Positions 54,762 through 63,436 of a DNA stretch of 64,000 bases are shown here, piece by piece. How positions within the stretch are numbered: the stretch's first letter is position 1; each line of letters starts with the position of its first letter. The stretch is from contig JAAGNR010000070.1 in NCBI GenBank assembly GCA_010435995.1, positions 1 to 64,000 of the forward strand, read 5' to 3'. Origin of the DNA: Ferrovum sp. GTDB lineage: Bacteria > Pseudomonadota > Gammaproteobacteria > Burkholderiales > Ferrovaceae. The translations under genes and the position numbers were made by a program. The notes under the pieces are model-generated. The model was not told the origin of the DNA. It saw only the letters and a list, made by a program, of their open reading frames with translations, and did not search any database.

Positions 54762-55313
54762 ATGAAAAAATCCCTGGGCTTTCTCATTGTTCTATTTGTT
54801 CTGGCCGGTTGTAGCACCACTCCATCACCCGTCACATCCATCCCTGAAAAGCCTGCGCCACAAGGCACTTATCAAACCGATGGTCCGGGGCTACACCCCC
54901 CCGCCAATATGGCCGATATCCCCGATGCCATACCCAAATGGGAACCCCTGAACAAATTTGCCAATCGGCCTTACACCGCCATGGGCAAAGTCTATATCCC
55001 GGATGTCTCAAACAAACCCTACAAGGTCCAGGGAATAGCTTCCTGGTATGGACGCAAGTTTCACAACCAGAAGACGTCCATTGGCGACATCTATGATATG
55101 TATGGCATGACCGCTGCCCATCCCACCTTGCCCATTCCCTGCTATGTCCGTGTCACCAATCTGGCCAATCACAAATCGGTGGTGGTGCGCGTCAATGATC
55201 GCGGGCCGTTCAAATCAGATCGGGTGATCGATCTGTCTTATACCGCCGCGTGGAAGTTGGGGTATGTCAATCACGGGACCGCTCTGGTGGAAGTCGAACG
55301 CGTCTTCCCCTAA
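54762..55313 (+). CDS. rlpA: RlpA-type lipoprotein / septal lytic transglycosylase
   Basis: 183 residues from ATG 54762; the ORF-track TTG at 54747 overlaps rodA. Lipoprotein signal with lipobox LAGC, Pro-rich linker, then a double-psi beta-barrel (VQGIASWYGRKFHNQKTSIGDIYDMYGMTAAHPTLP, VRVTNLANHKSVVVRVNDRGPF) holding the catalytic aspartate and histidine region of RlpA. The SPOR domain found in longer RlpA proteins is absent, so septal targeting may differ. Ends 4 bp from the convergent lipA. Confidence 0.92.
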   Translation: MKKSLGFLIVLFVLAGCSTTPSPVTSIPEKPAPQGTYQTDGPGLHPPANMADIPDAIPKWEPLNKFANRPYTAMGKVYIPDVSNKPYKVQGIASWYGRKFHNQKTSIGDIYDMYGMTAAHPTLPIPCYVRVTNLANHKSVVVRVNDRGPFKSDRVIDLSYTAAWKLGYVNHGTALVEVERVFP

Positions 55314-55317
55314 AGAC

Positions 55318-56241
55318 TCAATCCGACCAGGCTGCCTGCGCTTCGGCATGATAGCTGGAGCGTACCAAGGGTCCAGCGGCCACCTGGCGAAAACCCAAGG
55401 CACGGGCTTCGTCAGCCAGGGTATCGAAAACCTCCGGAGGCCAGTAGGTTTCCACTGGCAGGTGATGCACCGTGGGTTGCAGATATTGCCCAAGGGTCAG
55501 CATATCCACCCCATGGGCGCGCAGATCCTGCAATACCTTACGCACTTCATCCAGGGTTTCTCCCAACCCCAACATCACCCCTGATTTGGTCGCCACCCCA
55601 GGGTGCCGGTCTTTGAAGGCCTGCAGCAAAGTCAGGGAATGGGCATAGTCGGCCCCGGGTCGAACTGCCGGGTATAAACGGGGGACGGTTTCGAGGTTAT
55701 GGTTGAATACCTGGGGCGGCGCCGTGGTCAAGAGATCCAGTGCCAGTTCCAAACGGCCTCTGAAATCCGGCACCAGAATCTCGATGTGGGTGGCGGGCGC
55801 AGCGCGGCGAATGGCATCGATACATGCCACAAAATGCGCCGCTCCACCATCACGCAAATCATCCCGGTCTACACTGGTGATCACCACAAAACGCAGCTCC
55901 AGGCGTGCAATACTGCGCGCCAGCCGCTCAGGTTCCGCAGGATCCACTGGATCAGGACGACCATGACCCACATCGCAAAAGGGACAACGGCGGGTGCAAC
56001 GGTCTCCCAATATCATGAAAGTGGCCGTCCCCCCACTGAAACATTCGCCAATATTGGGGCAAGCAGCTTCCTCGCACACCGTATGCAGTTTCTCTTCGCG
56101 CAGCAATCGTTTCACCGCATGGTAGCGCGGATCGGTGGGGGTTTTGACACGAATCCAGACGGGTTTGGGCTGGGGCGGGCGGGCCACCACCTTGATGGGG
56201 ATGCGCGCCGTTTTAAGCGCCCCTTTTTCCTTGACCGTCAT
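55318..56241 (-). CDS. lipA: Lipoyl synthase
   Basis: Radical-SAM enzyme inserting two sulfurs into octanoyl groups. 307 residues from ATG 56241, overlapping lipB by 4 bp (ORF track 13 codons longer). Both clusters are accounted for: auxiliary cluster cysteines in [12 protein letters not shown] and radical-SAM CTRRCPFC (CX3CX2C). C-terminal RSSYHAEAQ supplies the serine ligand. Confidence 0.97.
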   Translation of the reverse strand: MTVKEKGALKTARIPIKVVARPPQPKPVWIRVKTPTDPRYHAVKRLLREEKLHTVCEEAACPNIGECFSGGTATFMILGDRCTRRCPFCDVGHGRPDPVDPAEPERLARSIARLELRFVVITSVDRDDLRDGGAAHFVACIDAIRRAAPATHIEILVPDFRGRLELALDLLTTAPPQVFNHNLETVPRLYPAVRPGADYAHSLTLLQAFKDRHPGVATKSGVMLGLGETLDEVRKVLQDLRAHGVDMLTLGQYLQPTVHHLPVETYWPPEVFDTLADEARALGFRQVAAGPLVRSSYHAEAQAAWSD

Positions 56242-56903
56242 GTAGGTCTCTCCTGATCCAGGCTTTCCCTGACCAAACACATCAAACGCGCACTCATGAT
56301 ATCCACCCCCTCCTCACATCCCAGATCACGGGTTCGGGTAACGGTCAATCCCGCAAATCCGCAGGGGTCGATATGGGCGAAAGGCGCCAAGTCCAGGTCC
56401 ACATTGAGGGCCAACCCGTGATAACTGCACCCTTGACGCACACGCAACCCCAAGGCGGCAATCTTGGACCCGGCCACATACACTCCAGGAGCTCCGGTAC
56501 GACGTTCGGCACGGACTCCATGCTGCGCCAATAAACCGATCACCGCCGTCTCCAGTCGTTCGACCATGGATTTTATTCCCCAGGGACGACGGCGCAAATC
56601 CACCAGACAGTAGATCACCGCCTGGCCTGGGCCATGATAGGTCACCTGTCCACCCCGATCACAGCGGATCACAGGGACGCTGCCGGTTTCCCGCAAATAT
56701 TCCTGCCGTCCTGCCTGACCCAAGGTATACACCGGCTCGTGTTGCACTGCCCATAGCTCATCCTGGGTCTCGGACTGACGCTGATCCGTGAATGTGCGCA
56801 TGGCCTGCCAGAGGGGGGCGTAAGGCTGGAACCCAGTAAAGGTTCGCAGCGTCCACGAGGCTTCCTGCACCACCTCATGCTCCGGGAGATCGGGAGTATT
56901 CAC
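56238..56903 (-). CDS. lipB: Octanoyl-ACP:protein octanoyltransferase LipB
   Basis: Transfers octanoate from ACP to lipoyl domains. 221 residues from GTG 56903. Motifs: [46 protein letters not shown], with the catalytic cysteine in [12 protein letters not shown] and lysine in [14 protein letters not shown] sits too close to GTG 56903; GTG 56873, with CGGAG 6 nt upstream, is a possible true start giving 211 aa. Confidence 0.95.
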   Translation of the reverse strand: MNTPDLPEHEVVQEASWTLRTFTGFQPYAPLWQAMRTFTDQRQSETQDELWAVQHEPVYTLGQAGRQEYLRETGSVPVIRCDRGGQVTYHGPGQAVIYCLVDLRRRPWGIKSMVERLETAVIGLLAQHGVRAERRTGAPGVYVAGSKIAALGLRVRQGCSYHGLALNVDLDLAPFAHIDPCGFAGLTVTRTRDLGCEEGVDIMSARLMCLVRESLDQERPT

Positions 56904-56906
56904 TCC

Positions 56907-57176
56907 CTACAGCACCATCACCACTTCTGGGTGGTGAGACAGGGCCTGATACAGACCATCGAGTTGGGCGCGGGAAGTGGCTATGAAGGTACAGGTCACG
57001 CTCAGATATTTCCCCCCCTTACTGGCCCGCATTTCCAATGTCTCCGGTTGAAAATCCGGCACATGCTGTAACACCACAGTAAGCATGGAATGGGCAAAGT
57101 GGTCGGTACGCAACCCCATCACCTTGAGGGGAAACTCACAGGGAAATTGAAAGAGATCGGCCGTGGATTCGGTCAT
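56907..57176 (-). CDS. DUF493/YbeD family protein
   Basis: 89 residues. FPCEFPLKVMGLRTDHFAHSMLTVV and YLSVTCTFIATSRAQLDGLYQALSHHPEVVMVL are characteristic of the small YbeD (DUF493) ferredoxin-like fold, which resembles regulatory ACT domains. Almost always next to lipB; a regulatory role is suspected. Start overlaps the dat stop by 4 bp. Confidence 0.93.
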   Translation of the reverse strand: MTESTADLFQFPCEFPLKVMGLRTDHFAHSMLTVVLQHVPDFQPETLEMRASKGGKYLSVTCTFIATSRAQLDGLYQALSHHPEVVMVL

Positions 57177-58012
57177 GGCGTTTTCAAACCCTGGTACAGG
57201 GAGAGCACGCGCTGCCCCACGGGACCGGGCTTACCATTTCCCACGGGAACACCATCCAGAATGGTCACGGGTAACATTTCACGGGTGCTGGAAGTTATCC
57301 ACACCTCCTCGGCGCGACGCAACTCCGCTTCCCCAATGGATCGTTCGGCAAAAGGGATGCCGTGGCGTTGCGCCAACTCCAGCACCAGCGCCAGGGTAAT
57401 GCCGGGAAGCACCAGATGATTCCGCAATGGCGAGCACAGTACACCATCGATCACCAGTACCACATTGCTGGCGGCTCCCTCGGTGACAAACCCATCGCGA
57501 ATCAACAGACATTCTACTGCGCCTTCATCCAGAGCCTGCTGGCGCAGCAGCACATTGGCCAGTAGCGCCGTGGTTTTGAGATCGCAACGCAACCAGCGAA
57601 AGTCTTCACGGGTAATGGCGGACACGCCTTGTGCCAGCCAGGCGGCTGGTGGCGGTGCCATGGGTTTGGCCATGGCCAGTACAGTGGGGCGAATGCCTTG
57701 GGGGAAACCATGATCCCGTGGCGCAACGCCACGAGTCACCTGAATATACAGCGACTGGTCGGAGTCGGGCGCGTCCTTCACCAAACGCAGCAGCAAAGCC
57801 GTCCATTCTTCCTCCGAGTGCGGATTGTCCAGCCGAATCCCAGCCAACGATCCGGCCAACCGGTGCAAATGACGCTCCAGAGCCAAAGGATGCCGCTGGT
57901 AGACCGGGATGACTTCGTACACCCCGTCACCGAACAAAAACCCCCGATCCAGCACTGGGATACGCGCTTCTTCCAAAGGCATAAACTGCCCATTCAAATA
58001 TACCTGACTCAT
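57173..58012 (-). CDS. dat: D-amino acid aminotransferase (class IV PLP enzyme)
   Basis: 279 residues from ATG 58012 in a 4-bp overlap with dacC (ORF track 9 codons longer). Class IV fold: VYLNGQFMPLEEARIPVLDRGFLFGDGVYEVIPVY, PLP lysine in LKTTALLANVLLRQQA, and EGAASNVVLV. Makes D-alanine or D-glutamate by transamination; its place after a D,D-carboxypeptidase, which releases D-alanine, fits recycling of D-amino acids. Branched-chain or aminodeoxychorismate relatives share the fold. Confidence 0.88.
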   Translation of the reverse strand: MSQVYLNGQFMPLEEARIPVLDRGFLFGDGVYEVIPVYQRHPLALERHLHRLAGSLAGIRLDNPHSEEEWTALLLRLVKDAPDSDQSLYIQVTRGVAPRDHGFPQGIRPTVLAMAKPMAPPPAAWLAQGVSAITREDFRWLRCDLKTTALLANVLLRQQALDEGAVECLLIRDGFVTEGAASNVVLVIDGVLCSPLRNHLVLPGITLALVLELAQRHGIPFAERSIGEAELRRAEEVWITSSTREMLPVTILDGVPVGNGKPGPVGQRVLSLYQGLKTP

Positions 58013-59136
58013 TTCAGCATCAACCTCAAACCATCCCATCCACGGGTAAAGGCATTCCCCACGGGAACCCCTTCCAACGCCACCAGATCCGTGGTGTTAA
58101 TCACATTCCCCCCATAATACACCGTGAGAGTCCCCATTTTTTGCCCGGCGACCACCGGGGCAATCACCGGCTGCAATGTGGTCAGGAGTTCTTTGGCTTC
58201 CCCTTCCCGACCCGTGGGGGTAGTGACCCACACATCTCGAGAAAATCCTACCGTAACCGCCGGTTGAGCACCCTTGTACAGAGGAAGTGTACGAGTCTGT
58301 ACTCCTTTATGGAACAGCAAACGGCTATTGAATGCCTGAAATCCCCAGTTGAGCAATTTCTGGCTTTCCGTAGTACGCGCCAAATCGCTTGCAGTTCCCA
58401 GCATCACCGCCAGCAAGCGCCGTTCACCCCGATGGGCAGAGCTGATCAAACAGTACCCTGCCGAATCTGTATGGCCGGTTTTCAGGCCGTCTACTGAAGG
58501 ATCCATCCACAACAAGCGATTGCGATTGGCCTGAGCAATGCCCCCAAAAACAAACTCTTTCTGGCCATACAGGGGATAGTACTCGGGGAAATCGCGAATC
58601 AAGGCACGCGCCAGCAACGCCAGATCCCGCGCCGAACTGTAGTGTTGGGCATCGGGCAAACCCGTAGCATTCACAAAATGGGTGTTGTCCATTCCCAAAG
58701 ATCGGGCCATTTCATTCATACGCGCCACAAAACCCTCTTCCGTGCCGCCCACTGCCTCAGCCAAAGCGACTCCTGCATCATTTCCCGACTGGATGATCAA
58801 CCCATGCAACAAATCACCAATGCTGACGGCGTGCCCCGGTTGAATGAACATCCGCGAGCCGGGCATATGCCAGGCGTGCGTCGAGGGAAGGACCATTTTG
58901 TCCACGGTCAGCGTGTGATCGCGCAATGCTTTGAAGACCAGATAGGCGGTCATCAACTTCGTCAACGAGGCCGGCTCCACCCGCTGGTCCGGATTCAAGG
59001 TTGCCAGGGGTTGATCGCTTTCCACTTCCAACAGGTAATAGGAACGTGCAGCAATAAAGGGTGCCGTCAATGAGGCATCGGCCCAAACCACAGCAGGAAA
59101 AAACAGGAGGGACAGAAACAACAAAATAATAGGCAT
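58009..59136 (-). CDS. dacC: D-alanyl-D-alanine carboxypeptidase (PBP5/6 type)
   Basis: 375 residues. Signal peptide (cleavage after VWA) and peptidase S11 domain with SLTKLM (SxxK), SGND (SxN) and KTGHTD (KTG), then the C-terminal beta domain and an amphipathic end (NAFTRGWDGLRLMLK) for membrane attachment. Trims the terminal D-Ala of pentapeptides. A TATAAT -10 (minus strand, 59171-59166) lies about 30 bp upstream; no clear -35. Heads dacC-dat-DUF493-lipB-lipA. dacA would be an equally valid name. Confidence 0.94.
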   Translation of the reverse strand: MPIILLFLSLLFFPAVVWADASLTAPFIAARSYYLLEVESDQPLATLNPDQRVEPASLTKLMTAYLVFKALRDHTLTVDKMVLPSTHAWHMPGSRMFIQPGHAVSIGDLLHGLIIQSGNDAGVALAEAVGGTEEGFVARMNEMARSLGMDNTHFVNATGLPDAQHYSSARDLALLARALIRDFPEYYPLYGQKEFVFGGIAQANRNRLLWMDPSVDGLKTGHTDSAGYCLISSAHRGERRLLAVMLGTASDLARTTESQKLLNWGFQAFNSRLLFHKGVQTRTLPLYKGAQPAVTVGFSRDVWVTTPTGREGEAKELLTTLQPVIAPVVAGQKMGTLTVYYGGNVINTTDLVALEGVPVGNAFTRGWDGLRLMLK

Positions 59137-59213
59137 GATGGCCGCAAGGAAATGACAAAGGAAGGATTATACTCTGGTGGGCAACGAAGACCGTGGCCCG
59201 ACTGACACCAACC

Positions 59214-60479
59214 TCAGGGAGCGACGACGGAATAGCGACGGGCAATCAATACCGCGTTATTCCCCCCAAAACCAAAAGAATTACTCATGATGACGTCAAG
59301 CTGCGGAAGGGAACGAGCGCCTTCCGTCACATAGTCCAGATCGCACGCGGGATCTGCTGTGGTCCAATGGGCGGTAGGAGGAACCGTGCGGCGACGCAGT
59401 GCGCCCAATGCCGCCACCATTTCCACCGCCCCGGAAGCTCCCATGAGATGGCCATGCAACGCCTTGGTGGCGCTCACCGGGATCTGCCCAGCGCGCGCTC
59501 CAAACACCATCTTGAGCGCCTGGGTTTCTACGGCATCTCCTACCACGGTCCCTGTCCCATGGGCATTGATGGCGTCCACCTGGGACGGAGTCAACCCCGC
59601 TTGGCGAAGCGCCTGTTGAATGGCACGGCTCTGGCCTCCCGCATCGGGTTGGGTGATATGTCCCGCATCCGTGGTATTGCCATAGCCGATGATCTCTGCC
59701 AGGATGGTGGCTCCCCGCGCCCGCGCCGAAGATTCTTCCTCCAGCACCAGGGCCCCAGCACCCTCCCCCAGAATAAAACCGGAACGATCCTTGGAGAAAG
59801 GCCGACAGGAAGTTTCTGGCGCATCCGCCACCGGACGTGCCAAGGTTTGCAATGATTCCCATGCTTTCATGACACCCAAAGTCAGCAGGGCTTCGCTGCC
59901 TCCCGCCAGAGCCGTGCTTACCCTCCCCGAACGCACCGCCAGAAAAGCCTCTCCCACAGCGACTGCGGAGGAGGAACAAGCGGAGCTAAAGGTAAAACTG
60001 GGACCACGGATTTTGAATTCTATCCCCAACTGCCCTGTGGAACCGTTGGCCATGAATGCCACAATGGTGGTGGGACGGGGGCGCGCTGCGGGATCCAGAA
60101 AGGATTCCATGTAGGCCTGCTCCAGGGTGGTCGCCCCGCCCATACCCGTTCCCCAGAACAAACCACAGTCCAAACCGGCTTCACCGGTCAGGTCCAGTCC
60201 GGCTTGCTGCAAGGCCTCCCCTCCCGCCAACAGCGCCAACTGGGCCACACGATCGAGGGTCAAACGACGCAATTTGGTGAAACGGGATTCCACTGGGGTC
60301 AGTACGGGCGCTGCCAGAGGAGAGTTGAGACGCCCCGCCCACGAGTTTTCTAGTGGTCGCACGCCAGACCGACCGGCTTCCAGGGCCAGCACCAATGCCT
60401 CCGCTGTGTCCCCCAGAGGGGTCACAGCCCCTACTCCGGTGACAACCACACGACGGGGAAAATCCGCAGACTGAGCCAT
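59214..60479 (-). CDS. Beta-ketoacyl-ACP synthase family protein (FabF-like)
   Basis: 421 residues with a thiolase fold: VVVTGVGAVTPLG, nucleophile Cys168 in SSACSSSAVAVGEA, His307 in NAHGTGTVVGD, Lys339 and His344 in SATKALHGHLMGASGAVE. The triad Cys-His-His for decarboxylative condensation is complete. It forms a three-gene unit with its own ACP and an alpha/beta hydrolase rather than the fabD-fabG-acpP cluster, so it is probably not the housekeeping FabF but belongs to a dedicated acyl pathway. The product cannot be told from sequence. Confidence 0.9.
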   Translation of the reverse strand: MAQSADFPRRVVVTGVGAVTPLGDTAEALVLALEAGRSGVRPLENSWAGRLNSPLAAPVLTPVESRFTKLRRLTLDRVAQLALLAGGEALQQAGLDLTGEAGLDCGLFWGTGMGGATTLEQAYMESFLDPAARPRPTTIVAFMANGSTGQLGIEFKIRGPSFTFSSACSSSAVAVGEAFLAVRSGRVSTALAGGSEALLTLGVMKAWESLQTLARPVADAPETSCRPFSKDRSGFILGEGAGALVLEEESSARARGATILAEIIGYGNTTDAGHITQPDAGGQSRAIQQALRQAGLTPSQVDAINAHGTGTVVGDAVETQALKMVFGARAGQIPVSATKALHGHLMGASGAVEMVAALGALRRRTVPPTAHWTTADPACDLDYVTEGARSLPQLDVIMSNSFGFGGNNAVLIARRYSVVAP

Positions 60480-60505
60480 GGGATGGATGTCGGCTTCAGA
60501 AGAAA

Positions 60506-60763
60506 TTATTTGGAGTCATCCAGGGTAATGCCCTGTTGTTGCACCATGATATCGACTTCTCGGGCGATATCCCCTACGGTTTTGATGGGCACTGGCTCTC
60601 CCGTCATTTTTAACTTGAACTTGTCTTCCAGCATGAACATGAATTCCACTGTTGCCAAAGAATCCACACCCAGTTCATCCAACTTGGATTCTGGCTGCAC
60701 CTGCTCTGCTGTCAAACCAAACTCTTCCACCAGCATTTTTTGTATGATGGGTAATGAACTCAT
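60506..60763 (-). CDS. Acyl carrier protein, specialised
   Basis: 85 residues with the phosphopantetheine serine, Ser35, in LGVDSLATVEFMFMLEDKF. It is acidic and helical like AcpP, but MFMLEDKFKLKMTGEP differs from the usual VMALEEEFDTEIP in its lysines, so it probably serves the adjacent ketoacyl synthase. Starts 7 bp after the hydrolase stop and ends 26 bp before the synthase. Confidence 0.93.
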   Translation of the reverse strand: MSSLPIIQKMLVEEFGLTAEQVQPESKLDELGVDSLATVEFMFMLEDKFKLKMTGEPVPIKTVGDIAREVDIMVQQQGITLDDSK

Positions 60764-60770
60764 GTTTCCG

Positions 60771-61604
60771 CTAGCTCACCAACCGCAGCTTTGGGCGCTT
60801 TTTCAGTTCGGTTTTTTCCGACTGCTGCGCTATGAAAGCTAGAGTTTCCTGAGCCACACGCTCCTTTTCAAAATCCATGGTAATAATGTGATAACAATTT
60901 TCGAGAAGAACTTTGCGCACTTGGGCAGATGATAACCCTTGTGCAATCCACTCCGCATTTTTAGGACTGGCCAAATCATCTTCTACAGCATGCATTATAA
61001 GGGTAGGAGCGACAATTTTGTGTAAGTTTCGACGTACGGCTTTCATCAGCTTTTCAGTTTCAAATACTCCCTTAAGGGGAGAACGTGAGGAACCGATGGC
61101 GGAAGTGCCCCGCTTTTCCATCTGCGTCGCCACCCACTGGCGAATCCGCTCATCCTTCAAACCATAAGGAGAACGCTCAGGCAACGACATAAAATAGCGT
61201 GCCGGCGTGTAGTATCCGAGATATTTAAGCCAGCGCATACGCGTCACATTCCAGCCATCATAACGCAATGGTGCCGAGTACAAACACAGAGCATGCAGCT
61301 CGAAGCCGCGCCGCGCCGCCAGTTGCATGGCCAAATCAGCGCCGATACACAATCCAGCCACACTGACTTTGTCATGTTCCCGGCGCAACAGATCGAACTG
61401 GATCTCCACTTGATCGAGCCAATTTTCCCAACCTGTCGTATCGCTCGGAACGGGCTCATCAAATACGGAATATCCCCGAATATTGGGAATATGGATGGTA
61501 TACCCCCCCGCTACGCACAGCTTCCGTCCGATGTACTGCAACTGCTGTGGCGTCCCGTACAGCCCATGCAACAACAATACGGCACCACTACCCTTGCCTT
61601 CCAT
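60771..61604 (-). CDS. Alpha/beta hydrolase with a cysteine nucleophile
   Basis: 277 residues. Oxyanion region VLLLHGLYGTPQQ, nucleophile elbow VAGLCIGADLAM with Cys86 where most relatives have serine, acid in HAVEDDLASPKN (Asp209 or 210) and base His239 in ENCYHIITMD. Overall closest in feel to the carboxylesterase/monoglyceride lipase group, while Cys at this site is typical of PHA synthases and dienelactone hydrolases. Coding resemblance may continue a few codons upstream (GVIIDTIH), but no start codon exists before an in-frame stop. With ACP and a ketoacyl synthase, an acyl-thioester transferase or hydrolase role is plausible. Confidence 0.82.
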   Translation of the reverse strand: MEGKGSGAVLLLHGLYGTPQQLQYIGRKLCVAGGYTIHIPNIRGYSVFDEPVPSDTTGWENWLDQVEIQFDLLRREHDKVSVAGLCIGADLAMQLAARRGFELHALCLYSAPLRYDGWNVTRMRWLKYLGYYTPARYFMSLPERSPYGLKDERIRQWVATQMEKRGTSAIGSSRSPLKGVFETEKLMKAVRRNLHKIVAPTLIMHAVEDDLASPKNAEWIAQGLSSAQVRKVLLENCYHIITMDFEKERVAQETLAFIAQQSEKTELKKRPKLRLVS

Positions 61605-61730
61605 GTGAATCGTATCGATGATTACCCCTTCGCCAGAATCACTGAGCCAAACTTACCATCATTATGCCCACCAAATCATTAAAGAAGTCTTACATAAAAA
61701 AACATTCTTGAACATGGGAAAGTTGACCAT

Positions 61731-62822
61731 CTAGACATTAAAACGAAAATGCATGACATCCCCATCGCGCACACGATATTCTTTTCCTTCCAGACGCATT
61801 TTCCCCGCTTCCTTGGCTCCTGATTCGCCCTGACAGGTAATGAAATCTTCATAGGCAATCACTTCAGCACGGATGAAACCCCGCTCGAAATCATTATGAA
61901 TCACGGCGGCGGCCCGCGGAGCCGTATCTCCGGCATGAATGGTCCACGCCCGAACTTCCTTGACCCCGGCGGTAAAGTAGGTTTCCAGCCCAAGAAGCCG
62001 ATAAGCCGCCCGAATCAAGCGATCCAATCCCGCTTCTTCCAGCCCCATATCCGCCAGAAACATGCGTTTGTCCTCAGCCTCCAGATCCACCATTTGCGCT
62101 TCCAGTGACGCACAAATGGGGACCACCGGGGCGCCTTCGCGGGCACCCCGCTGCTTTACCTGTTCCAGCAAAGGATTGTTGTCAAACCCCTGATCCAGCA
62201 CATTAGCCACGTACAACAAAGGTTTGGCGGTCATCAGGCAGAGTGGTTTCAAGGATTCCATCTGATCCTCATCCCAACCTTGAGCGCGTACCGGCGTCCC
62301 CTGATTGAGGGCGGCTTCGACTTTGGTCAGGAGGGCCTGCAAGGCCAGCGCCTCCTTATCCCCGGCTCGGGCGGTTTTCTGGGTACGGATCAGCGCCTTT
62401 TCCACCGTCAACAAATCCGCCAGTGCCAATTCGGTATCGATGGTGTCAATGTCTTCCAGAGGCGAAACACGACCTGCCACATGGACCACATTGGGGTCTT
62501 CAAAACACCGCACCACATGAGCAATGGCATCGGTTTCACGGATATTGGCCAAAAATTGGTTGCCCAACCCTTCTCCTTTAGAAGCCCCCGCCACCAACCC
62601 AGCAATGTCGACAAATTCAGTGACCGCGGGCATGACCCGCTCGGGACGAACCACGAGGGCCAAAGCCTGAAGCCGGGGGTCGGGAACTTCCACCACCCCG
62701 ACATTGGGTTCAATGGTGCAAAACGGATAGTTTTCGGCCGCGATACCGGCGCGTGTCAACGCATTGAACAGGGTAGACTTTCCCACATTGGGAAGCCCCA
62801 CGATGCCACATTTCAAACTCAT
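61731..62822 (-). CDS. ychF: Ribosome-binding ATPase YchF
   Basis: 363-residue Obg-related P-loop protein preferring ATP. G1 [15 protein letters not shown]3 [20 protein letters not shown], and the altered G4 (NVLD in place of NKxD, within [10 protein letters not shown]), then the TGS domain with [14 protein letters not shown] and [18 protein letters not shown]-like end (GESGAKEAG). Stop overlaps nothing downstream; start overlaps pth by 4 bp, the usual pairing. Confidence 0.96.
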   Translation of the reverse strand: MSLKCGIVGLPNVGKSTLFNALTRAGIAAENYPFCTIEPNVGVVEVPDPRLQALALVVRPERVMPAVTEFVDIAGLVAGASKGEGLGNQFLANIRETDAIAHVVRCFEDPNVVHVAGRVSPLEDIDTIDTELALADLLTVEKALIRTQKTARAGDKEALALQALLTKVEAALNQGTPVRAQGWDEDQMESLKPLCLMTAKPLLYVANVLDQGFDNNPLLEQVKQRGAREGAPVVPICASLEAQMVDLEAEDKRMFLADMGLEEAGLDRLIRAAYRLLGLETYFTAGVKEVRAWTIHAGDTAPRAAAVIHNDFERGFIRAEVIAYEDFITCQGESGAKEAGKMRLEGKEYRVRDGDVMHFRFNV

Positions 62823-63409
62823 GATAGGGATTCCTGGTTGCGGCTGGGAGAAGCGCCGTGTAACTGATTCATGGCCATTTGGGTGTTTCCCTGAAAAATT
62901 TGAGGCATCACCTGGAGCGCCCGGAGAATGCCTCGGTCAATATCGATTTGCTCGTCAAGGGTGGGACGATGCAGCACGAAATCAGCCACGGGTTGACGAC
63001 CTCCGGGGTGACCAATGCCCACCCGCAAACGCCAGAAATCAGGGCTGCCACATTGAGCAATGATGTCCTTGAGCCCATTATGCCCCCCCGATCCCCCACC
63101 CTGCTTGAGCCGCACGGTACCGGGGGGAAGATCCAGATCATCATGAACTACCAGCAACTCGCTCACAGCCACCCGGTAATAGCGCAACAAAGCCGCCACA
63201 GATCGGCCGCTGAGGTTCATGTAGGTATCCGGGCGCAGCAACCAGATCGCGCCTGCTGTCGCCACACGCCCCGCAAAGCGGGCTTCCTTGTGCAAGGATA
63301 CCCCTGCTTGTCGCGCCCAGGCTTCGAGCACCCAAACGCCAGCATTATGCCGGGTGTTCTCATACTCAAGCCCGGGATTTCCCAACCCTACCATGACCCG
63401 AAGACTCAC
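62819..63409 (-). CDS. pth: Peptidyl-tRNA hydrolase
   Basis: Releases peptides from prematurely dropped peptidyl-tRNA. 196 residues from GTG 63409, 8 nt after GGGGAG; the ORF-track GTG 63418 lies too close to that site. [19 protein letters not shown] with catalytic His, [38 protein letters not shown] are all present. Between rplY and ychF, as in most Proteobacteria. Confidence 0.96.
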   Translation of the reverse strand: MSLRVMVGLGNPGLEYENTRHNAGVWVLEAWARQAGVSLHKEARFAGRVATAGAIWLLRPDTYMNLSGRSVAALLRYYRVAVSELLVVHDDLDLPPGTVRLKQGGGSGGHNGLKDIIAQCGSPDFWRLRVGIGHPGGRQPVADFVLHRPTLDEQIDIDRGILRALQVMPQIFQGNTQMAMNQLHGASPSRNQESLS

Positions 63410-63436
63410 GCCTGGCACTCCCCGGTCAGTAAAAGA

